Below, piece after piece: positions 53,408 to 63,827 of a stretch of 64,000 nucleotides of DNA (position 1 is its first letter; each line of letters starts with the position of its first letter). The notes below the pieces were generated by a model. The model had not been told where the DNA came from, searched no databases, and saw only the letters and a list, made by a program, of their open reading frames with translations. The position numbers and the translations under genes were made by a program. Origin of the DNA: Solirubrobacter sp963724195 (lineage in GTDB: Bacteria; Actinomycetota; Thermoleophilia; Solirubrobacterales; Solirubrobacteraceae); assembly GCA_963724195.1 (NCBI GenBank), contig CAVRTQ010000028.1:76513-140512 (forward strand), read 5' to 3'.

Positions 53408-55605
53408 ACGACCGGCTCGTGCGCGAGGCGCACGAGCACGACCGGGTGGGCACGGTGGTGCCGCTGCCGGCAGGACCTGCACCCGGAGGTGCTGAAGGCG
53501 TTGGCGCGGCGCGGCGTCGACTCGCTCTGGGGCCACCAGGCCGAGGCGCTGGAGGCGGCGTTCGAGGGCCCGACGATCGTCACCACGGGCACCGCGTCCG
53601 GCAAGTCGCTGTGCTTCCAGCTCCCGACGCTGCAGACGATCGCCACCGCCCCGATGGCGCGGGCGCTGTACCTGTACCCGTCGAAGGCGCTCGCGCAGGA
53701 TCAGGCGCGGGCGCTGCACGCGTTCGGGATGAAGCGCCTGCAGCCCGCGATCTACGACGGCGACACGCCGCGCGAGCACCGCGCCGAGCTGCGGCGGCGC
53801 GCCAACCTCATCCTCACCAACCCCGACATGCTGCACATCGGGATCCTGCCGAACCACGCGCAGTGGGAGCGGTTCTTCAGCGGCCTGGCCGTGGTCGTGA
53901 TCGACGAGGCGCACGTGTACCGCGGCGTGTTCGGCTCGCACGTGGCGAACGTGATCCGGCGCCTGCGGCGGATCTGCGAGTTCTACGGGACGGTGCCGCG
54001 CTTCCTGCTCGCTTCGGCCACCGTCGCCAACCCCGGCGAACTGGCGCGGCGGCTGACCGGGCTCGACGAGATCCGCGTGGTGGACCGCGACGGGTCTCCG
54101 GGCACGCGCCGCACGATCGCGATGTGGAACCCGCCGATCACCGACGAGGAGACCGCGCGGCGGCGCTCCGCGTTGTCCGAGGCGGCCGACCTGCTCGTCG
54201 GGTTGGTGATCGAGGGCGCGCGGACGATCGTGTTCATGAAGTCGCGCAAGGGCGTCGAGTTGATGGCGAAGTTCGCGGACGCCGAGCTGCGCAAGCGCGG
54301 GTACCCGCAGCTGGCGGAGCGGATCGCGCCCTACCGGGCCGGCTACACGCCCGCCCAGCGGCGCGAGCTGGAGCGGCGGCTGACGAACGGCGAGCTGCTC
54401 GGCGTCGTGTCCACGGACGCGCTGGAGCTGGGGATCGACATCGGGGCGCTGGACGCCGCGATCTGCGTGACCTTCCCGGGCACCGTGGCCTCTTTGAAGC
54501 AGATGTGGGGGCGCGCGGGGCGGCGCGGGCGCGGGCTGGCGATCTATGTGGCGGGCGAGGACGCCTTGGACCAGTTCTTCTGCCGCCATCCCGACGAGTT
54601 CTTGGAGCGACCGGTCGAGGCGGCGATCCTGGACCCGCACAACGAGCAGCTGTTCGCGGCCCACCTGCTGTGCGCCGCCCACGAAGGGCCGTTGTCCTAC
54701 GAGGACGAGCACATCTTCGGGCCGGAGTGGCGCGAGGCCGCGGACGTGTTGGTGGGCAACGGTGACCTGCGGCTGCGGCCGGAGGGGACGTACGTGCCGC
54801 GGCGCGCCGACGAGTACCCGGCCGGGGGCGTGTCGCTGCGCTCGGCCGGGATGGATCCCGTGTCGGTGATCGACGGCGGGACCGGCGAGGTGATCGGCAA
54901 CGTCGACGCCGGGCCCGCGCCCTCGACGGTGCACCAGGGCGCGGTCTACCTGCACGGCGGGCGCACGTTCGAGGTCGCGGCGCTGCAGCTCGACGACCGG
55001 CGCGCGTTCGTGAAGCCCTTCGACGGGAACTGGTACACGCAGCCCAAGCGCGAGACGGACACGCAGATCGCGGAGGTGCTGGCGACGCGCACGGCGTTGG
55101 GCGTCCGTTTGAGCTTCGGGACCGTCGTGGTCACCGAGCAGGTGCTCGCCTACCAGCGCCGGCGCCTGAACGACCACGAGGCGATGGACCTGATCCCGCT
55201 GGATCTGCCGCAGACGTCGTTCGGCACGCAGGCGCTGTGGTACGAGCTCGAGAACGACGACGTGGGCACGCTGCACGCCGCCGAGCACTCCCAGATCGCC
55301 GTCCTGCCGCTCCTGGCGATGTGCGACCGCTGGGACATCGGCGGGCTCTCGACGAACTACCACCCGCAGACCGGCGGGCCGACGATCTTCATCTACGACG
55401 GCCATCCGGGCGGGATCGGGATCTCCCGCCGCGGCTACGAGGCGTTCGAGCGGCTGGTGGGTGACGCCTACCGGCTCGTGAGCGAGTGCCCGTGCGAGTC
55501 GGGGTGCCCGTCGTGCGTGCAGTCCCCAAGTGCGGGAACCTGAACGAGCCGCTGAGCAAGGCGGGCAGCGCCGCGCTCATGCAGGCGATGCTGCGACGGC
55601 GCTGA
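53350..55605 (+). CDS. DEAD/DEAH-box helicase with C-terminal DUF1998/Cys cluster, two frameshifts
   Basis: GTG 53350 gives MGVVRDHEPWDGLLASGRVD; a shift near 53472 leads to DLHPEVLKALARRGVDSLWG. Motifs: Q/I GTASGKSLCFQLPTLQTIAT, Ia YPSKALAQDQARAL, II VVVIDEAHVYRGVFG, III LLASATVANPGELARRL, V VVSTDALELGIDIGALDAAI, VI QMWGRAGRRGRGLAIYVAGE. C-terminal domain with Cys cluster SECPCESGCPSCVQSPKCGN, completed by a shift near 55530. About 751 aa. This YprA/MrfA-like family unwinds DNA in repair in some bacteria (B. subtilis MrfA works with an exonuclease partner); no nuclease partner is adjacent here. Confidence 0.9.
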
Positions 55606-55612
55606 GGGCCGT

Positions 55613-56443
55613 CTACTTCGCGGCGGCCCAGGCCTGCAGCTCGGGCAGCGGGTCGATCGGCGCGGACGCCTTCGTCGCCCACCAGCCGTTGACCCAGATC
55701 TCGAAGTGCAGGTGCGGGCCGTCCGAGCCGCCGGTGTTGCCGACGTTCGCGAGCCGCTGACCCGCCGCGATCGCGGCGCCCTTGGCCACGACCGTCGAGC
55801 CGGCCTGCAGGTGCATGAAGACGTAGTGGCGACCGTCGACGCCGGCGATCACGACGTAGTAGCCCGCGCCCTTGGCCTGGTAGGCGACGTGGTAGACGCT
55901 GCCGGCGATCGGCGACACGACCGGCGTGCCCTCCGCCGCCGCGAGATCCTGGCCCTGGTGCGAATGCCCGGTGCGGGCCACGCCGAACTTCGAGCCCTCA
56001 CCACCGAACGTGAACGGGCCCTGGACCGGGAAGGTCTTCGAGCCGGTCGCGGTGAGCGTGGCCGGCGGCGCGGGCGCGGGGGCGACCTTCGGCGCGACCG
56101 TGAGCGTCTGGCGGAAGTACTGCCTGGACCCGCGGACCGTCACCACGAGGCGCGCGGTGTACCGGCCTGGCGTGAGCGTGGCCGTCCACGTCGCCTTCAT
56201 CGCGCCGGAGGCGTCGACGCGGCCGAGCTTGGCGCGCACGGCGGGCTTGCCGGGCGCGATCAGATCGACGCGCGTGAGCGCCTTCGGGGTCGCGTTGAAC
56301 GCGAACGTGACCGCCGTTCCCTCCGTCACGGTCGACGGCGAAGCGGTGAACCCGCGCGCCGTCGGGGCGGCCGCTCCGCCGCTCTGGGCATGGGCGGCAG
56401 GCGCGGCGAACAGGGCGATGAGTACAGCGAAGACGACGATCAC
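55613..56443 (-). CDS. Secreted M23-family peptidase
   Basis: 276 aa with signal peptide (MIVVFAVLIALFAAPAAHAQ). A beta-sandwich domain (GFTASPSTVTEGTAVTFAFN) precedes the LytM peptidase: FGVARTGHSHQGQDLAAAEG (H-x-G-x-D zinc ligand variant, HQGQD), GYYVVIAGVDGRHYVFMHLQ, GGSDGPHLHFEIWVNG (HLH). Expected to cleave peptidoglycan cross-links or, if a degenerate zinc site, to bind them. The stop lies 8 bp after the helicase stop (convergent). Confidence 0.9.
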   Translation of the reverse strand: MIVVFAVLIALFAAPAAHAQSGGAAAPTARGFTASPSTVTEGTAVTFAFNATPKALTRVDLIAPGKPAVRAKLGRVDASGAMKATWTATLTPGRYTARLVVTVRGSRQYFRQTLTVAPKVAPAPAPPATLTATGSKTFPVQGPFTFGGEGSKFGVARTGHSHQGQDLAAAEGTPVVSPIAGSVYHVAYQAKGAGYYVVIAGVDGRHYVFMHLQAGSTVVAKGAAIAAGQRLANVGNTGGSDGPHLHFEIWVNGWWATKASAPIDPLPELQAWAAAK

Positions 56444-56560
56444 TGCCCCTATTTCGGCACGTGATCAATGTTTCGTAAATCCTTGCAGGAGATCCTGCGG
56501 GGTTCGCGACGGGGCGTTTGGCCCCCACCACAATTCCGACGCGCTAGCCTAAGCGACCGC

Positions 56561-56633
56561 GGCGAGATAGCTCAGTTGGTAGAGCACACGACTGAAAATC
56601 GTGGTGTCCCGAGTTCGAGTCTCGGTCTCGCCA
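56561..56633 (+). tRNA. tRNA-Phe (GAA)
   Basis: Acceptor GGCGAGA/TCTCGCC, D-arm GCTC-AGTTGGTAGA-GAGC, anticodon stem CACGA/TCGTG with loop CTGAAAA (anticodon GAA), T-arm CCGAG-TTCGAGT-CTCGG, discriminator A. CCA is not encoded. A terminator follows after 6 bp. Confidence 0.97.
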
Positions 56634-56639
56634 TCGCCG

Positions 56640-56666
56640 AAGGCCCTGGTAACAGGGCCTTTTCTC
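56640..56666 (+). terminator. Rho-independent terminator of tRNA-Phe
   Basis: AAGGCCCTG (56640-56648), loop GTAA, CAGGGCCTT (56653-56661), then TTTCT. Confidence 0.92.
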
Positions 56667-57085
56667 TGCCCTGGCGCGGATTTGGCTGGTGGCACGTTCC
56701 CGCTCGCCGCCGAGGCCGTGGCCCAATCCGTGGCCCAAACGAGGCTCACGCGACCCTCCTGACGGTGCCCTGGAGCTGGCTGCGCGCCTTGCGGACGAGC
56801 TGGTCGAAGGCGCGCCCGCCGGGTGCCGTGCCCATCGCAGACCTTGACCGTCCCGCGCAAGCGGATCGGACCGCGCGCAGTTCCCGGAGCCGCAGCTGGG
56901 TTTCGAAGGCCGGGAAATCCGGACGGCCGACGCGCTCGACCAAGCCTTGAAGCAGTCGGGCGCGGGCGCCGTCACGACGCCACCTCGCGAACCGACAAAG
57001 GTCCGTACCGACATGACCGAGCCCGCTCGGCCATCCACGAGGTAATCGCCGGCCTCCCCGAGCAACCGGGGGCGGCCCTGTCAAC
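56667..57085. other. No intact gene: probable relic region next to tRNA-Phe
   Basis: On the minus strand a frame reads VERVGRPDFPAFETQLRLRE then GTVKVCDGHGTRR in another frame. The GTVKVCDGHG piece with an upstream CxRPIRL-like stretch (CARPIRLRGT) vaguely recalls RepSA-type replication initiators of integrated plasmids, but too little remains for assignment. Direct GGCCCAATCCGTGGCCCAAA doublets near 56720 are typical of decayed integrase ends. I call it a relic with low confidence. Confidence 0.3.
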
Positions 57086-57129
57086 GGGAATTGAAAAGTG
57101 CACCACTTTCGGGAATCGAAAAGTGCTCC
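57086..57129. repeat. IS21-like transposon end remnant (two 19-bp direct repeats)
   Basis: GGGAATTGAAAAGTGCACC (57086-57104) and GGGAATCGAAAAGTGCTCC (57111-57129) are 25 bp apart and differ at two positions. Such tandem transposase-binding sites near a TGTCAAC-type end (57078 onward) are typical of IS21-family termini as I remember them. No istA/istB genes remain. 57130-57306 holds nothing recognisable. Confidence 0.5.
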
Positions 57130-57306
57130 AGTTGGTGACCCTGAGCCGGCGCAGCCGGCGAAGCTGAGAAAGCGTGCTGCGTGCTCAGAGCGTCGTCGGC
57201 GTGGGGCGGCGCTTGGGATCGGGTTCTACCCGGCTGACATGGCCGGACGGATGACGGCTGGTGAGGCCACACTCTCGGATGGCGGCGCCTACTTCCCGGT
57301 CAGCGG

Positions 57307-58077
57307 TCACTGCATTCGCACCGGAATGCCGGGCAACGCGTCGGCGCCGACCGTGCGGACGAGCCAATCGATCGCGTCGTTTGCCATCCGGATGCAGCCG
57401 TGACTGCGGGCAGCTCCGAGCGGATCGAGCAGGCTGGCCCCGCCGCGGCCGTGGATGCCCACGCGCCCGTCACCGCCGTCGAACTCCTGCAGCACGTTGC
57501 TGTGGCTGGTCAGCGGAAGGATGTAGGAGCCCAGAAAGTCGGCCGCGCGCCAGCGCCAGACGCTCACGATCGAGAACAGACCCAGCGGCGACGGGGTCGC
57601 GGGCGCCCCAACGACCACGCTGAACCGGCGCAGCCGCTCACCGTCGCGGTAGACGGAGATCGACCGTGCGCGGCGCGACACGACGACCCGCCACGGCGTG
57701 GACTGCAGCAGGACGCGGTCGGCGTTGAGCCATGCCGCGGCGTCGTTGGGGCGCGAGGGGAGCCGTACCTGCAGCCAGCAGCGGCCCATGCGATCGGGTG
57801 CGGCGCGCAGCACGAGCAGCCACGTCGCGTCGCGGGGCGAGATCGAGCCACGGCTCTTGCGGTGCCGGCCCGGACCGGAATTCCAGAGTGGCGTGCGCGC
57901 CAGGAGTTCGGCCCGCCACGCCAGGCGCGCGCTCGGACTGCCCACGCTGGCGGCGGTGGCCCGCTCCGCGCCGCACTCCGGCGCAGCCAGCGCGGGCGGC
58001 GCCGCGAGCGAGAACATGGCGACGAACGCGCCGAGAACGGCGAGTCGAGGCGATCGATGCAGGCTTCGATACCGCAT
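57307..58077 (-). CDS. L,D-transpeptidase (YkuD domain), secreted
   Basis: ATG 58077 (frame open further upstream, but this start gives MRYRSLHRSPRLAVLGAFVA, a signal peptide ending ALAAPE). The YkuD catalytic region is complete: VGIHGRGGASLLDPLGAARS and HGCIRMANDAIDWLV with catalytic Cys in SHGCIR. Upstream beta-strands RSISVYRDGERLRRFSVVVG and ATPSPLGLFSIVSVWRWR. It forms 3-3 cross-links in peptidoglycan or anchors proteins to it. The ORF upstream of 58077 is likely not translated. Confidence 0.88.
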   Translation of the reverse strand: MRYRSLHRSPRLAVLGAFVAMFSLAAPPALAAPECGAERATAASVGSPSARLAWRAELLARTPLWNSGPGRHRKSRGSISPRDATWLLVLRAAPDRMGRCWLQVRLPSRPNDAAAWLNADRVLLQSTPWRVVVSRRARSISVYRDGERLRRFSVVVGAPATPSPLGLFSIVSVWRWRAADFLGSYILPLTSHSNVLQEFDGGDGRVGIHGRGGASLLDPLGAARSHGCIRMANDAIDWLVRTVGADALPGIPVRMQ

Positions 58078-58303
58078 GCGCTCCGATTGTCTCAGAGCCA
58101 CTCCAACGCAGGTTCGCGCGCTGCGGCGATGCGATCTGATCCGGCGAGCGACGGCCGTGAGGGCGGCGACGAACTGAACAGCAGTCGCGGCGAGGACGAC
58201 CACTCAGCGGCGGTTTTGCGGTAGGGTTCGGCTCAGGTCACGGCTTTCCGGTCAGTTCGGCTCGGTCAGCCGCGTCAGGTCCTCACGTTAGAGGTTGTTT
58301 GAC

Positions 58304-59698
58304 GTGCTCATTCCAGCAGCGTTTCCCGTGGAGCTCCGCGGCGTACGGCGATCGTGGGATTGCTCGCCACGTTTGTCAGCTTCGCTCTGCTTGCAGGCGG
58401 AGTCGCGGTCGCGGATACAGGTCGAAACGGGCTTTGAGGACTTCACGCTGGCGACAGTCAACGGACAGGGTGGAGGCTGGAAGAGCGCTCCCCCTGGGGC
58501 GATCCCGGCGTGTGCCAACCTCCCGAGCGAGGGAGCTTACGACCAGGAGGTTGTATCCACTGGCGGGACTCCTCTCACGTTCGGAGCGCAGTCGTTGCGT
58601 ATCTCGAACGGATGTGGGAGTAGTGAGTTCTTCTACCAGACGTATTCCAAGCCGGTTACAGCTCCAGCCGGCGAGACGCAGGACAATACGGAGTTCATCG
58701 GCGAGTTCTCGTTTATCTCCAAGACGCCAGGCGCCTACCAGCCCGGACTGGTGTTGAGCGTCAGCCCCGACTCCTACGAGGGCTCGCGCATGTCCTGGGT
58801 GAGTCTGGAAGATACTGATAAGGGACGTATCAACGTCACAGTCGCCGACTACCCTGAGGGGAAAAACCCCCCCCTTTCGAGTATTACCCCGTTGCGTCGC
58901 TTCCACGTGACATTCCACACAAGATCAGGTTCTGGATCAAGGTCAACCCCGGCCCGGACGACGATCTGGTCCGAATCTTCATCGACGATGATGACGTCGG
59001 TCAGTGCTTTGCGTCGTGGGAGAACCTCTACCGCGCCCGTCCGGAGACTCACAAACCGCCGAACGTCAATACCCCGGCAACCATCAACAGCCTGCAGTTC
59101 CGCTCCGGCGCGCAGGGGCCTCGCGCCCTCTTCGACAGCGGCGGTTTCCTGATCGACAATGTGAGCATCACGACCGCTAACGGCCCTGGTCCGCCGGGTT
59201 GCGACTTGGAACTCGACAAGGACGCCGACACGCGCACGGTGACGGCTGGCGGCCACGCCCGCTTCACGATCACCGCCCGCAACCGCGGCCGTGCCAGCGC
59301 CCGCAACGTCCAGGTCTGCGATCGCATCCCGCGCCGAATGACGTTTGTGCGCGCCGACCGCAAGCTGCGTCGCGTCGGCCGCCGGCTCTGCTTCGTGATC
59401 CCGCGCCTCGGCCCCGGCCAACGCGCCAGCGTGAACCTCACGCTCGCCGTCGATGCGTCCGCACCGCAAGGCCCGATCACGAACATCTCCGACCTCACCC
59501 CCGGCGTCGCACGGCCGGGAGCCGGACCCGGAGACGCGCCGCCGCCCGCCAGCAGGGGACCTACTGGGCCCGCCAACAGCAGGGGACCTACCGGGCCCGC
59601 CCGCGAGGCTAGGAGCGCTCACGCCGGAGAGGAGGGCCAGGGCCGTCGTGAGGATCTTGGCAAGGCAGGGCGGTCGCCCGCCGAGCGTGACCGGATAG
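58304..59698 (+). CDS. Secreted DUF11-type repeat protein, lower GC, several frameshifts
   Basis: GTG 58304 after AGAGG; with one shift near 58345 the signal peptide reads VELRGVRRTAIVGLLATFVS-FALLAGGVAVA. Near 58412 it changes frame to TGFEDFTLATVNGQGGGWKS, a jelly-roll-like ectodomain (TFGAQSLRISNGCGSSEFFY, AYQPGLVLSVSPDSYEGSRM, DKGRINVTVADYPEG). After shifts near 58900 come INSLQFRSGAQGPRALFDSG and the DUF11 module DLELDKDADTRTVTAGGHAR-FTITARNRGRASARNVQVCD. The probable end is RAVVRILARQGGRPPSVTG at TAG 59698. Sequence from 58300 to 59100 is visibly less GC-rich than the rest, suggesting acquisition. Probably a surface adhesin or binding protein. Confidence 0.6.
59551..59604 (+). repeat. 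Two 27-bp tandem repeats in the DUF11 gene
   Basis: AGCAGGGGACCTACTGGGCC continuing CGCCAAC (59551-59577), then the same with CCGGGCCCGCCCGC (59578-59604): 9 codons each, encoding in one frame SRGPTGPAN/SRGPTGPAR, a collagen-like G-x-y pattern. Only two copies. Confidence 0.7.
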
Positions 59699-60157
59699 CG
59701 AACGTCGTCCCCAAACTGCATCCTCTGATCACGCGCGCCGGAGCACCGCCGGCGCGCGTCGACGAGCTCCCTCGCCGCGATCGCGAGTAAAGTCCGCGAG
59801 TCTCTGCTGGTATTTTGCTGCGCCGTCGGAGTCCCGGCTGATGCTGTGCCTTGACCAGGAGAAGCGTGACGCGCGGGTGAGCAGCTTCTCTACGAGTTCA
59901 CGGCGGCCTTTGGCCAACGTCAACAGCGGGCACCGAGGGAGGTGCGGTCGCGGGGCGCGCCACCCGTAGCTATTCGCGGTCGTCGCAGCGACGCCGGGGC
60001 CTCTGTCACCGCCCGTGCCGTTCGAGCGCGCCTTCGACGTCGGTGCGCGCGCCTGCTGGCGCTCGCGGCGGGCGCGGGTCGGGCTTCATCCCGTCCAGGT
60101 GATGCGAGCGGGGGGAGCGGCGGCGACACTGGACGGCGAACCGATCAAGGAGCGGAG
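59699..60157. other. No confident gene
   Basis: About 460 bp between the DUF11 gene and the sulfatase. A minus-strand frame (59729-59923) gives RRELVEKLLTRASRFSWSRH and a plus-strand Arg/Ala-rich stretch, neither recognisable. No clear terminator or operator was seen, apart from short GC palindromes near 59745 (GCGCGCCGG). Confidence 0.4.
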
Positions 60158-62520
60158 ATGAGCGACCTCGTTGAGTATCCGCCGGGAAGCGACTTTCCCG
60201 GCGCGATCGGGCGGACGGTGCAGGAGTCGAGCCCGGCCTGGCCGCGGCCGCCCGCGCCAGGGAGGGCGCGCCCAACGTGCATCTTCTTCGTCCTCGACGA
60301 CGTCGGCTACGGCCAGCTGAGCTGCTTCGGCGGCCTGGTCGACACGCCGAACATCGACCGCGTCGCCGGCTCGGGCCTGCGCTACGCCAACATGCACACG
60401 ACGGCGCTGTGCTCGCCGACGCGCTCGCTGTATCCTCACCGGGCGCAACCACCACTCCAGCGGCGTGGCGGGCATCATGGAACTGGCCACCGGCTATCCC
60501 GGCTACGACGGCCGCATGCCGTTCACGAACGGCATGCTGCCCGAGATGCTCGGCCGGAGGGCTACAACACCTTCTGCCTCGGCAAGTGGCACCTGTCGCC
60601 CGCCGAGGAGAACACGCCGCCGGGCCGTACCACCGCTGGCCGCTCGGCCGCGGCTTCGAGCGCTACTACGGCTTCCTGGGCGGCGAGACCAACCAGTGGT
60701 ATCCCGACCTGACGCAGGACAACCGCCGACGTGGCAGCCGAAGAGCCGCCCGAGGAGGGCTATCACCTGAGCGAGGACCTGGCCGACCAGGCGATCAAGA
60801 TGATCCTCGACGCGCACGTCAACGCGCCCGAGAAGCCGTTCTTCATGTACTACGCCCCCGGCGCCGCCCACGCGCCGCACCATGTGCCGAAGGAGTGGGC
60901 GGACGGTACGCGGGCAAGTTCGACGCCGGCTGGGACGCGTACCGCGAGACGGTCTTCGCGCGCCAGCAGGAGATCGGGCTGCTCGCCCGCGACGCCCAGC
61001 TGCCGGCGCGCGACCCCGACGTGCCGGAGTGGGAGTCGCTCCCGGCCGACCAGCGGCGGCTGTACGCGCGCATGATGGAGGTCTTCGCCGGGTTCCTCTC
61101 GCACGCCGACCATCACTTCGGGCGCATCCTGGACACGCTGGAGCAGATCGGCGAGCTCGACAACACGCTGATCATGGTCATCTCCGACAACGGCGCCTCG
61201 GCCGAGGGCGGCGTCACCGGCTCGTTCAACGAGATGCGGTTCTTCAACATGGTGCCCGAGAGCCTGGAAGAAAGCCTGGCGCACATCGACGAGCTCGGCG
61301 GCCCGTCGCGTACAACCACTACGCCTGGGGCTGGACCTGGGCGGGCAACACGCCGTTCCGGCGCTGGAAGCGCGAGACCTACCGCGGCGGCTCGACCGAC
61401 CCGTTCATCCTCGCCTGGCCGGCCGGGATGGCGGCCCGCGGCGAGATCCGCACGCAGTACGCCCACGCGATCGACATGGTGCCGACCGTGCTCGACGCGC
61501 TCGGGATCGCGGCACCCGAGGCGATCCGCGGCGTGACGCAGTCGCCGCTGGAGGGCGTCAGCTTCGCGCACACCTTCGACGACGCGCCGACGCGCCGACC
61601 AAGCACATGACGCAGTACTTCGAGATGTTCGGCCACCGCGCGATCTACCACGACGGCTGGCGCGCGGTCTGCCCGTGGCCGGCGGCCGAACTTCACCGAG
61701 GCGGCCAAGCCGGGCGCCGGTTCGGCGACGCCGATCACGCCGGAGGTCCTCGACGAGCTGGACCGCAGCGGGTGGGAGCTGTACCACATCGCCGACGACC
61801 CGACCGAGCGCGCAATGTCGCGGCCGAGCACCCGGAGAAACTGCGCGAACTGATCGCGCGCTGGTGGGCGGAGGCGGGCAAGTACAAGGTGCTGCCGCTC
61901 GACGGCAGCGCGCAGGCGCGCCTGGCGACCGTGCGGCCGCAGACCGCCAAGCCGCGCACCCGCTACGTCTACTACCCCGGCGGCTCGGTCGTCCCGGCGT
62001 TCGCCGCGCCGCTGATCTTCAACCGCCCGTACTCGATCGAGGCCGACGTCGAGATCCCGGCGGGCGGTGCCGAGGGCGTGCTGGTCGCCCAGGGCGGCGA
62101 CGCCGGCGGCTAACGTTCTACGTCAAGGACGAGCGGCTGCGCTTCGCCCACAACTACGTCGGCCTGGATCACTTCGAGGTCAGGGCGGCGACGGAGGCTG
62201 GGCGAGGGCCGCCACACGCTGCGCTTCGAGTTCGAGCCGACCGGCGCGCCGGACATCCGCAACGGCAAGGGCGTCCCCGGCCGCGTCCAGCTCTACGTCG
62301 ACGGCACGCTCGTCGGCGCGACCGAGTTCCCGCACACCACGCCGCTGATCTTCGAGCTCGAAGGGCTGAGCTGCGGCTACGACTTCGGCGCCCCGGCTCG
62401 GAGGTCTATGAGGCGCCGTTCGCGTTCACCGGCACGATCCACCAGGTGGTGGTCGACGTCTCCGGCGAGCTGATCGCCGACGACGAGGCCGAGATGCGGG
62501 TCCTGATGGCGCGGCAGTAG
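60158..62520 (+). CDS. Type I (arylsulfatase-like) sulfatase, about ten frameshifts
   Basis: ATG 60158 after GGAG. IFFVLDDVGYGQLSCFGGLV holds the calcium ligands (DD), TPNIDRVAGSGLRYANMHTT follows, then the sulfatase signature ALCSPTRS whose Cys (60410-60412) becomes formylglycine. Then GRNHHSSGVAGIMELATGYP, GYNTFCLGKWHLSPAEENT (KWHL), MYYAPGAAHAPHHVPKEW, LIMVISDNGASAEGG (DN calcium ligand) and EWESLPADQRRLYARMMEVF. The C-terminus (about residue 620-780) is a beta-sandwich. The gene is broken near 60430, 60560, 60620, 60725, 60900, 61305, 61590, 61685, 61810, 62110, 62200, 62395. Corrected length about 780 aa. It cleaves sulfate esters; no signal peptide is seen, so cytosolic or atypical export. 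The FGE gene follows. Confidence 0.82.
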
Positions 62521-62818
62521 CGAGGCGACGGCGTGGGATCGCGGTACCCCGAGGGGAACCGCTACAGCATGCGCGCGAGGTCGCACCCGGCGAGGACGAC
62601 GCCCTGATCCTGGCCGTCACCGTCTGCGTCGACCAGATGAGCCGCGGGCTGAGGCGATGGCCGCACGACAGCAACAGCGGCTCGGGCGCAAGCCGCAGCG
62701 TCGTGTTGGCCTGCGCGCGGGCGTGCACGAGCGCGGCCGGGCGCGTCACCCAGCAGGTAGCCTGACCGGGTCAGGGCCACCACCGTCACCGGGCCGACAG
62801 CGCCGCCCCGTCCAAGGG
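62521..62818. other. No confident gene between sulfatase and FGE
   Basis: Minus-strand frames of 70-110 residues run through (for example TRSGYLLGDAPGRARARPRA) but show no motif, and codon use is shadow-like. It may hold the promoter of the FGE gene. Confidence 0.35.
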
Positions 62819-63681
62819 ATGGTGTGGGTGCCCGGCGGCACGTTCACGATGTGGGCTCAGAGGACTTCTATCCCGAGGAGCGCCCGCTCCGCGAGGTCGA
62901 GATCGACGGCCCGCGGGCTGACGCGCACCCCGTCACAGTGGCCGAGTTCCGCCGCTTCGTGAAAGCCACCGGCTACACCACGATGGCCGAGCGAGCGCCG
63001 GACGCGGCCCAGTACCCCGACGCCGACCCCGCGTTGCTGGTTCCCGGCTCGCTCGTGTTCCGACCGGCCGCCGGCCCCGTCGACCTCTCCGACCACCGCA
63101 ACTGGTGGACCTACCTCCCCGGCGCGTGCTGGCACAGCCCCGAAGGCCCCGGCTCCGACGTCTACACGCGCGCTCGCCACCCAGTTGTCCACATCACCAC
63201 CCAGGACGCGCGCGAGTACGCCAAATGGGCGGGCAAGGCGCTTCCGACCGAAGCCGAGTGGGAACGGGCCGCACGCGGCGGCCTCGAGAACGCAACGTTC
63301 GCCTGGGGTGACGAGCATTTCCCCGCAGGGCGAGCGATGGCCAACACCTGGCAAGGCCAGTTCCCGTGGCAGAACCTGATGACCGATGGCTTCGCGGGCA
63401 CTTCGCCCGTGGGTAGTTTCCCGCCTACCGGCTACGGCCTGAGCGACATCACCGGCAATGTGTGGGAGTGGACGGCCGACCTCTTCGACGCCGATCCGTC
63501 CGAGGCTCCGTGCTGCGGGCCGCCGCCGGCCGACGCCATCGAGCGTCGCGTCATCAAGGGCGGCTCCCATCTGTGCGCGCCCAACTACTGCCTGCGCTAC
63601 CGGCCTGCGGCGCGTCAGGGCGAAACGATTGACACCTCGACCAGTCACATCGGCTTCCGCTGCATGATCCGGCCCCAATAG
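62819..63681 (+). CDS. Formylglycine-generating enzyme (SUMF1/FGE-like)
   Basis: ATG 62819 gives MVWVPGGTFTM, after which an indel near 62850 shifts to GSEDFYPEERPLREVEIDGP. The rest is clean: HPVTVAEFRRFVKATGYTTM, ALPTEAEWERAARGGLENAT, GYGLSDITGNVWEWTADLFD and VIKGGSHLCAPNYCLRYRPA with the catalytic Cys pair (LCxxxxC) that binds copper in true FGEs. About 287 aa. It oxidises the sulfatase active-site Cys to formylglycine, so the upstream sulfatase is its natural substrate. Presence of both Cys argues for an active FGE rather than an EgtB- or DinB-linked relative. Confidence 0.9.
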
Positions 63682-63827
63682 CGTGAAGAGGGATCGGTCC
63701 TCGCTTGAGGCTCGGTCCGGCGGTGCGCGCGACCCCTGATCATCCGCATCGGACGATGCACGCCTGCGGTGCGGGCATAACCTCGTGCTCGATGAGGGAA
63801 TTGCGGACTGGGCGAGGCGGGTGAGCC

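Noticed and set aside
52604..55405. 933-codon open frame antisense to the helicase
   Set aside because: Shadow frame; no recognisable motif, and the real helicase motifs lie on the plus strand.
56561..56633. Genomic island with tRNA-Phe as attachment site
   Set aside because: No second copy of the tRNA 3' end was seen downstream in the window and no integrase gene; only relic signals remain.
57307..58203. L,D-transpeptidase starting at 58203
   Set aside because: The first 42 residues are Arg/Val-rich without a motif; ATG 58077 gives a typical signal peptide.
59551..59604. Possible CRISPR-like or microsatellite array
   Set aside because: Only two directly adjacent 27-bp copies, in frame inside a coding region and without spacers.
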